Assembly: GCA_017408185.1 (NCBI GenBank)
Contig: JAFQVE010000594.1
Span: forward strand, 1-10,056
Source: Oscillospiraceae bacterium
GTDB taxonomy: Bacteria; Bacillota_A; Clostridia; Oscillospirales; JAAYXM01
Reading direction: 5' to 3'
Length of the DNA: 10,056 nucleotides
Below, in pieces: positions 7,009-10,056 of this stretch (positions are counted from its first letter, which is position 1; every line of letters begins with the position of its first letter). The notes under the pieces are model-generated. The model ran no database searches and was not told the DNA's origin. It was given only the letters and a program-made list of their open reading frames with translations. Position numbers and translations under genes: made by a program.

Positions 7009-8061
7009 TTACTTATCATCCGTAAACTGCGAAAGCACCTTAAGGCTTCCGGAGTTTAAGTCACGAATATCTTTTACACCGTATTTCATCATCGCAAGGC
7101 GGGTAAGACCAAGACCGAACGCGAAGCCCGTGTATTCCTCGGGGTCAATACCGCCGGCGCGGAGAACCTCCGGATGAATCATACCGCAGGGGCACAGCTC
7201 CAGCCAGCCGCTGTGCTTACACGAAGCACAGCCCTCGCCGCCGCAGATAAGGCAGCTTATGTCAAGCTCAAAGCCCGGCTCAACAAACGGGAAAAATCCC
7301 GGACGGAGACGTACCTTAATGTCTTTTTGGAAAACCTCGGAAAGCATCGTCTTCATAAAGAAGATGAGGTTTGAAATAGAGATATTTTTATCAACCATAA
7401 CGCCTTCCATCTGGAAGAAGGTATTTTCGTGGCAGGCATCGGTAGCTTCGTTTCTAAAGCAACGTCCCGGGAAAATCGCCTTGATCGGCTTGCCTTCGCG
7501 GATTAAAGCATCCTTATACTTCTTGTAAATTGCATTCTGCGCCGCAGAGGTATGGGATTTTAAAAGCTGACCGTTTTCAAGGTAATACGTATCCTGCATA
7601 TCACGTGCCGGATGGTTTTTCGGGATGTTAAGTGCCTCGAAGCACTCATAGTCCGTAACAATCTCGCTGTAATCCTCAACAGCAAAGCCCATTGAACGGA
7701 ATATCTCCTCACACTGGCGCTGAACGAGCGTGATCGGATGATATGAGCCGCGATCAAGGTTTGCAGGTGCGGAGATATCAAACTCCGGCATAAGGTTGTT
7801 CTCGCGCTCAATTTCTGCCTGCTTTATCTCCTCGCGCTTTCCTGCAACCATCTCGGTCACTTCTTCTTTGAGGACATTTACTGCCTGACCAAAGGTTTTC
7901 TTCTCCTCGGGAGAGAGGTTTTTCATATCCTTTAAAAGCTCTGTAACAAGGCCTTTTTTACCGAGGTATTCAACACGGATAGCTTCAAGCGCTTCCATAT
8001 TGTCAACCGCGGAAAGAGCAGATACAAAGCTTTCGCGGAGCTGTGTTGTCTTTTCTGACAT
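7009..8061 (-). CDS. pheS: Phenylalanine--tRNA ligase alpha subunit
   Basis: A 350-residue catalytic alpha subunit. Residues 1-95 form the charged helical coiled-coil arm that contacts tRNA. The class II core follows, with LLKSHTSAAQ (167-175), motif 2 GRCFRNEATDACHENTFFQMEG (core around 199-220), the Phe-pocket segment FFPFVEPGFE (256-265), and motif 3 GFAFGLGLTRLAMMKYG (312-328). A C270-x2-C273-x4-C278-x2-C281 cluster plus Cys290 and Cys292 forms a zinc-ribbon-like insert just before CGMIHPEVL; similar Cys-rich loops occur in many Firmicutes PheS. The start ATG lies behind AAAGGAAG about 9 nt upstream. It is the first gene of the operon, downstream of the T-box terminator. Confidence 0.98.
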   Translation of the reverse strand: MSEKTTQLRESFVSALSAVDNMEALEAIRVEYLGKKGLVTELLKDMKNLSPEEKKTFGQAVNVLKEEVTEMVAGKREEIKQAEIERENNLMPEFDISAPANLDRGSYHPITLVQRQCEEIFRSMGFAVEDYSEIVTDYECFEALNIPKNHPARDMQDTYYLENGQLLKSHTSAAQNAIYKKYKDALIREGKPIKAIFPGRCFRNEATDACHENTFFQMEGVMVDKNISISNLIFFMKTMLSEVFQKDIKVRLRPGFFPFVEPGFELDISCLICGGEGCASCKHSGWLELCPCGMIHPEVLRAGGIDPEEYTGFAFGLGLTRLAMMKYGVKDIRDLNSGSLKVLSQFTDDK

Positions 8062-8096
8062 CTGAAATCTTCCTTTCGTATTTTATGCGGGCAAAC

Positions 8097-8128
8097 AAAA
8101 AGCTCGCCCCGATATTCTCGGGACGAGC
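8097..8128 (-). terminator. T-box intrinsic terminator
   Basis: On the minus strand GCTCGTCCCGA and TCGGGGCGAGC (8128-8102) form an 11-bp stem with one G-U pair and a small loop, followed by TTTTTG. Part of the 5' arm (CGTCCC) can instead pair with GGG of the T-box (8150-8148) to give the antiterminator when uncharged tRNA-Phe is bound. Confidence 0.92.
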
Positions 8129-8362
8129 ATAATAACCCGCGGTACCACCCAAATTCAGAATTTTATCTTCTGCACTTTCGTCATGCCTGTTTCGCGGACA
8201 TGAAGCGCCCTGCTTAATCCGGAAATCCGGTTTTCGCGAGGAGACTCCGATGCTGAAATTCACGCATTGCCTGCGAAACGGAAACTTACAGCCTTTGATT
8301 TCCGATCTCTTATCCGCAAAAGCAACAGCTACTTACACATCTTCACCGTCTGAAATTACATA
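8097..8362 (-). ncRNA. T-box riboswitch leader of pheST (tRNA-Phe specific)
   Basis: A transcribed leader that senses uncharged tRNA-Phe. Reading the minus strand, the stem I base AGAC (8351-8348) pairs with GTCT (8245-8242). A kink-turn-like bulge (GGTGAA opposite GGA) follows, then GATG (8341-8338) with CATC (8252-8249). The specifier loop has AGTA (8333-8330) opposite GAA, with the specifier codon TTC at 8257-8255 followed by A. TTGC (8325-8322) pairs with GCAA (8270-8267), the AG-bulge AGAGA lies at 8310-8306, and CGGAAA (8304-8299) pairs with TTTCCG (8284-8279). Stem II is GCGCTTCATGTC with GGCATG..AAGTGC (8208-8172), and stem III is CAGAA/TTCTG (8172-8156). The T-box GGGTGGTACCGCGG (8150-8137) precedes the terminator. 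Confidence 0.95.
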
Positions 8363-8368
8363 TATAAT

Positions 8369-8397
8369 ATAATAACGCATTTTTGCTGAAATGTCAA
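8369..8397 (-). promoter_or_regulatory. Sigma-A promoter of the T-box-pheST operon
   Basis: Perfect -35 TTGACA (8397-8392), 17-nt spacer, and -10 TATTAT (8374-8369) on the minus strand, inside a run of alternating A/T. Transcription would begin near 8362, about 10 nt before the base of stem I. The promoter begins about 15 nt after the stop codon of the exported-protein gene at 8412. Confidence 0.85.
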
Positions 8398-8411
8398 ACA
8401 TTTTTTAGGAG

Positions 8412-9032
8412 TTATCCAAGCATTTTATGAAGCTCGCGCATAAGTGTTTTTAACGTAACGCCCGACAGTGGCTTTTTCATTTGATAAAGCTTTTCATCAA
8501 ATGCAGAAAGCGCAAAGCCGTCCTCGGTTATATAATATGTGCCTATTTTGCTAAATCCGTACTGTTTCGGTTTGTGCCACTCACCCGTTGCCGCAAAAAC
8601 CACTTTCATACCCGGCGAAAGCTCCGGCTTATAACCATAAAACATCATATTTGAGGCAATGGTGATTTCCTCACCTTGCTCAAACAGTTTTTCCGTATCA
8701 TCTATGACAACGGCGGGATATTCATAAAAGCTACTCGCACTGCCGTTTTTCGCATCCCACGCAGCATCTCCCATGGAGATGTACTTCGAATAATACTGTA
8801 TCTCGCCCGTTATCTCCACATAGGCAAAGGTATCTATGCGTTTGCACAGCTTTTCAAACGGAACCGGATACGTATCAACAGTCGGAGGGTCCTGTGTGTA
8901 CACAGGATATCTTTCACGAAGCGCTTCTATTTGCAGCTCATCAAGGCGCGGTTCTTCCTTTGTTTGCACACAACAAAGAAAAAGCCCACAGCACAATACG
9001 AGTAATGCAAAAACAGTCAAAAGCTTTCTCAC
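8412..9032 (-). CDS. Exported or lipid-anchored protein of unknown function (GTG start)
   Basis: A 206-residue protein beginning with a Lys-Arg N-terminus and a hydrophobic, cysteine-rich segment (residues 4-21, with Cys14, 15, 20 and 21). This indicates export and perhaps lipidation, though no textbook lipobox is present. The mature part has VVIDDTEKLFEQGEEITIAS, then a beta-rich stretch with ELSPGMKVVFAATGEW, and a YYITEDGFALSAFDE segment near the C-terminus. I recall similar unnamed Clostridia lipoproteins but can name no family or function. The start is GTG at 9030-9032, only 2 nt after the stop of the upstream ABM-domain gene, which implies translational coupling. No methionine follows within the signal segment, so a later start would remove the export signal. 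The stop lies just upstream of the pheST promoter, with no clear terminator between. Confidence 0.8.
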   Translation of the reverse strand: MRKLLTVFALLVLCCGLFLCCVQTKEEPRLDELQIEALRERYPVYTQDPPTVDTYPVPFEKLCKRIDTFAYVEITGEIQYYSKYISMGDAAWDAKNGSASSFYEYPAVVIDDTEKLFEQGEEITIASNMMFYGYKPELSPGMKVVFAATGEWHKPKQYGFSKIGTYYITEDGFALSAFDEKLYQMKKPLSGVTLKTLMRELHKMLG

Positions 9033-9034
9033 GG

Positions 9035-9322
9035 TTACTTCAGCTCAAATTCGCCGAGCTTGGTATCAACAACGTGTTTTTCCTTGAGTGCTTTAAGCGT
9101 TGCGATATGCGGCTGGGTAACGTGAATCTGCTGATGTTCCTTTGTCTCCCACGCTTCAATGAGAAGAATTTCGTTTTCGTCCTTTTCGGAGAGATAATAG
9201 TCATAACGGATGCAGCCGTCCTCTGCACGAACTGCAGCGGCAACTCCGCTTTCATTAAGCTCGCGGATGAAATCCGCACGATGACCGGGGATAGTTTTGT
9301 AAACAACATAAATAGAATACAT
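9035..9322 (-). CDS. Small antibiotic-biosynthesis-monooxygenase (ABM) domain protein
   Basis: A 95-residue single-domain protein of the ABM/YgiN-like dimeric alpha-beta barrel fold. It starts MYSIYVVYKTIPGHRADFIR, then a CIRYDYYLSEKDENEILLIEAW beta region (around 37-58, the hallmark of the family), then the typical HQQIHVTQPHIATL helix. Family members include quinol or quinone monooxygenases, LsrG-type isomerases and heme-binding relatives; the substrate here cannot be told. I chose the ATG at 9320-9322 because GGTG sits 6 nt before it. The frame also extends 4 codons upstream to a TTG at 9334, but the AAAGG there is only about 3 nt from that codon. It is the first gene of a two-gene operon with the exported protein. 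Confidence 0.88.
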   Translation of the reverse strand: MYSIYVVYKTIPGHRADFIRELNESGVAAAVRAEDGCIRYDYYLSEKDENEILLIEAWETKEHQQIHVTQPHIATLKALKEKHVVDTKLGEFELK

Positions 9323-9361
9323 AATAATCACCAAAACCTTTTCTTTTTTATATTATTATAC

Positions 9362-9390
9362 AGTATATCATAAATCCGTATCTGATTCAA
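9362..9390 (-). promoter_or_regulatory. Promoter of the ABM protein-exported protein operon
   Basis: On the minus strand, -35 TTGAAT (9390-9385), a 17-nt spacer and -10 TATACT (9367-9362) place transcription start near 9355, roughly 33 nt before the chosen ATG at 9322. The leader is almost pure A/T apart from the AAAAGG and GGTG elements. Confidence 0.65.
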
Positions 9391-9431
9391 TGTTTTGAAT
9401 AGCAAAACCGTCTTTTTATTTTAGGTTCTAA

Positions 9432-9643
9432 AAATCTATCTGCAGTACAAATCTTTACAGAGCTGAAGGCGAACCGGAAATCACAAATGATAAATCATTT
9501 GCAGATGTTGAAAACGGCAGCTACTACGAAAAGGCAGTTGCTTGATAAAAGGTAAAACAACATCAACCCTCAATCCGCTTGATAACGCTACAAGAGCTGA
9601 AATCGCAGCAATTCTTCACAGATTTATTAAAACAAATAAATAG
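9432..9643 (+). pseudogene. Decayed C-terminal fragment of an SLH (S-layer homology) domain protein
   Basis: Two adjoining plus-strand frames together spell most of the last SLH repeat of a cell-surface protein. The first frame (9432-9542) gives LYRAEGEPEI then SFADVENGSYYEKAVA before TGA. The second (from about 9548) gives KGKTTSTLNPLDNATR then AEIAAILHRFIKTNK and a TAG at 9641-9643. A normal SLH repeat has about eight residues (WAxxNGIV-like) between these parts. Only 5 nt remain, implying a deletion of about 19 nt that also shifted the frame. Upstream, the coding similarity ends at a TAA at 9429-9431, next to the promoter of the opposite-strand ABM operon, so the body of the gene is gone. 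SLH domains anchor exoproteins to secondary cell-wall polymers; this copy cannot make a functional product. Confidence 0.8.
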
Positions 9644-9654
9644 CGCAAAACTTA

Positions 9655-9692
9655 CAAGGGCATACCGCCGATATAAAAGCGGTATGCCCTTG
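9655..9692. terminator. 14-bp perfect hairpin after the SLH remnant (terminator-like)
   Basis: Arms CAAGGGCATACCGC (9655-9668) and GCGGTATGCCCTTG (9679-9692) pair perfectly around a 10-nt loop, 11 nt after the stop of the SLH remnant. A T-run (CTTTTTACC, 9701-9709) lies about 9 nt past the stem on the plus strand, further than in a classic intrinsic terminator. It is probably the old terminator of the SLH gene; a small repeat element is the alternative. Confidence 0.55.
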
Positions 9693-9740
9693 ATATGTAG
9701 CTTTTTACCTCAACTATTGACAAAGAGCCTCTATAAACAC

Positions 9741-9775
9741 AAAAATGAGCCTCCGGGGAGAAATCCTCGGAGGCT
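9741..9775 (-). terminator. Intrinsic terminator of the XRE regulator gene
   Basis: A 12-bp stem (AGCCTCCGGGGA, 9748-9759, with TCCTCGGAGGCT, 9764-9775, one G-T pair) closes a GAAA tetraloop as read on the plus strand. In the minus direction the stem is followed by CATTTTTG (9747-9740), a fair U-tract. It lies 13 nt after the stop of the regulator gene. It could also act in the plus direction, where TTTCATCATATATTTT follows. Confidence 0.75.
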
Positions 9776-9788
9776 TTCATCATATATT

Positions 9789-10001
9789 TTAGTTTTTATC
9801 GCCGTTTATAATCCAATCTTTATCATATCCATATTCGAGGGCAATTAGCTTTGCAAGAGTTTCGGATATGGTGGTCAGCTTTTCTTGGCTTCCTGTGAGC
9901 TGATAGATGTAGTTTTCGCTGACACCCAAGTTTTTTGCAAACGCTCTTTTTGTAAGTCCCTGTTCATCAATGATTTTAGTCAGTCTGTCTGCAAGTGTCA
10001 T
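9789..10001 (-). CDS. Small XRE-family helix-turn-helix DNA-binding protein
   Basis: A 70-residue protein that is almost only a Cro/CI-type HTH domain. The helix-turn-helix is LTKRAFAKNLGVSENYIYQL (16-35), where AFAKNLGV and SENYIYQL are the two helices, followed by KLTTISETLAKLIALEYGYD (41-60) as helices 4-5. The WIINGD end resembles the WLxxGEG segment that closes HTH domains in many Clostridia regulators. Those relatives often continue with a further 30-50 residues, so this one is short. A strong AGGAGG lies 6 nt before the ATG at 9999-10001, and a terminator follows the stop. It probably binds as a dimer; its targets are unknown. It may be a leftover phage or mobile-element regulator, but nothing else here shows that. 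Confidence 0.88.
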   Translation of the reverse strand: MTLADRLTKIIDEQGLTKRAFAKNLGVSENYIYQLTGSQEKLTTISETLAKLIALEYGYDKDWIINGDKN

Positions 10002-10038
10002 AAAGCCCCTCCTTCTTTTTTAAGAATAGCAGCATAAA

Positions 10039-10056
10039 GCAAAAGCTCTTTTCTGC
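10039..10056. repeat. Imperfect inverted repeat at the window edge
   Basis: GCAAAAG (10039-10045) and CTTTTCTGC (10048-10056) form near-complementary arms with one extra base. It lies about 40 bp upstream of the XRE gene and could be an autoregulatory operator or part of an upstream terminator. The window ends here, so neither can be decided. Confidence 0.2.

Noticed and set aside
8219..8230. CCGGAAATCCGG small palindrome as a DNA-binding site
   Set aside because: It lies in the T-box leader between stems I and II, where a small hairpin in the RNA is the simpler explanation.
8003..8263. Minus-strand open frame through the T-box leader into pheS
   Set aside because: It crosses the terminator and the structured T-box RNA and overlaps the pheS start in another frame. 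The leader's RNA structure explains the sequence.
8894..9373. Plus-strand open frame of 159 codons opposite the ABM and exported-protein genes
   Set aside because: The minus strand has a recognisable ABM domain, a signal segment, ribosome binding sites and a promoter. The plus frame has none of these.
9717..9722. Perfect TTGACA on the plus strand
   Set aside because: No -10 element lies 16-18 nt downstream and no plus-strand gene follows, so it is probably chance.
9579..9848. Plus-strand open frame of 89 codons from the SLH remnant towards the XRE gene
   Set aside because: It starts inside the SLH remnant in a different frame, runs through two hairpins and ends antisense to the XRE gene, so it is not a plausible gene.

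Overview
The window looks like chromosomal DNA from a Gram-positive, Clostridia-like (Oscillospirales/Eubacteriales-type) bacterium. The evidence is a T-box leader controlling phenylalanyl-tRNA synthetase, sigma-A style promoters (TTGACA-17-TATxxT), strong AGGAGG-type ribosome binding sites, lipoprotein signal peptides typical of Firmicutes, and the remains of an S-layer-homology (SLH) domain gene. Most genes lie on the minus strand, so the biological order runs from high to low coordinates.

Left part (1-3246): the 3' end of an unrecognised plus-strand gene (1-246) meets, tail to tail, a three-gene minus-strand operon for an iron-siderophore/cobalamin-type ABC importer: FecCD permease (2031-3077), ATPase (1237-2022) and lipoprotein substrate-binding protein (251-1210). 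A good promoter lies just upstream (3112-3140). It sits inside a possible 55-codon small ORF (3079-3246), and an imperfect palindrome covers its -10 box, which would suit a metal- or cofactor-responsive repressor.

Centre (3250-4629): an AT-rich gene for an AAA ATPase with a C-terminal DUF4143 region, with its own promoter. It is compositionally unlike its flanks and looks like an acquired cassette. A 13-bp-stem hairpin (4579-4618) separates it from pheT.

Right-centre (4630-8400): the pheS-pheT operon (alpha and beta subunits of phenylalanyl-tRNA synthetase), preceded by a T-box riboswitch that can be read almost completely: promoter, kink-turn-like bulge, AGTA/GAA specifier loop with a TTC (Phe) specifier, AG bulge, stems II and III, T-box sequence and intrinsic terminator. 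Uncharged tRNA-Phe would stabilise the antiterminator and switch on synthetase expression.

Right part (8412-10056): a two-gene operon with its own promoter, encoding a small antibiotic-biosynthesis-monooxygenase (ABM) fold protein and an unrecognised exported protein that starts with GTG. Next comes about 450 bp without an intact gene, holding a decayed SLH-domain C-terminus on the plus strand (two frames, small internal deletion) and two hairpins. Last is a short XRE-type helix-turn-helix regulator. I found no RNA genes other than the T-box leader, no CRISPR array, and no clear transposase or integrase. Nothing here demands a novel system; the most unusual items are the AT-rich ATPase cassette, the promoter nested in a small ORF, and the SLH gene remnant.
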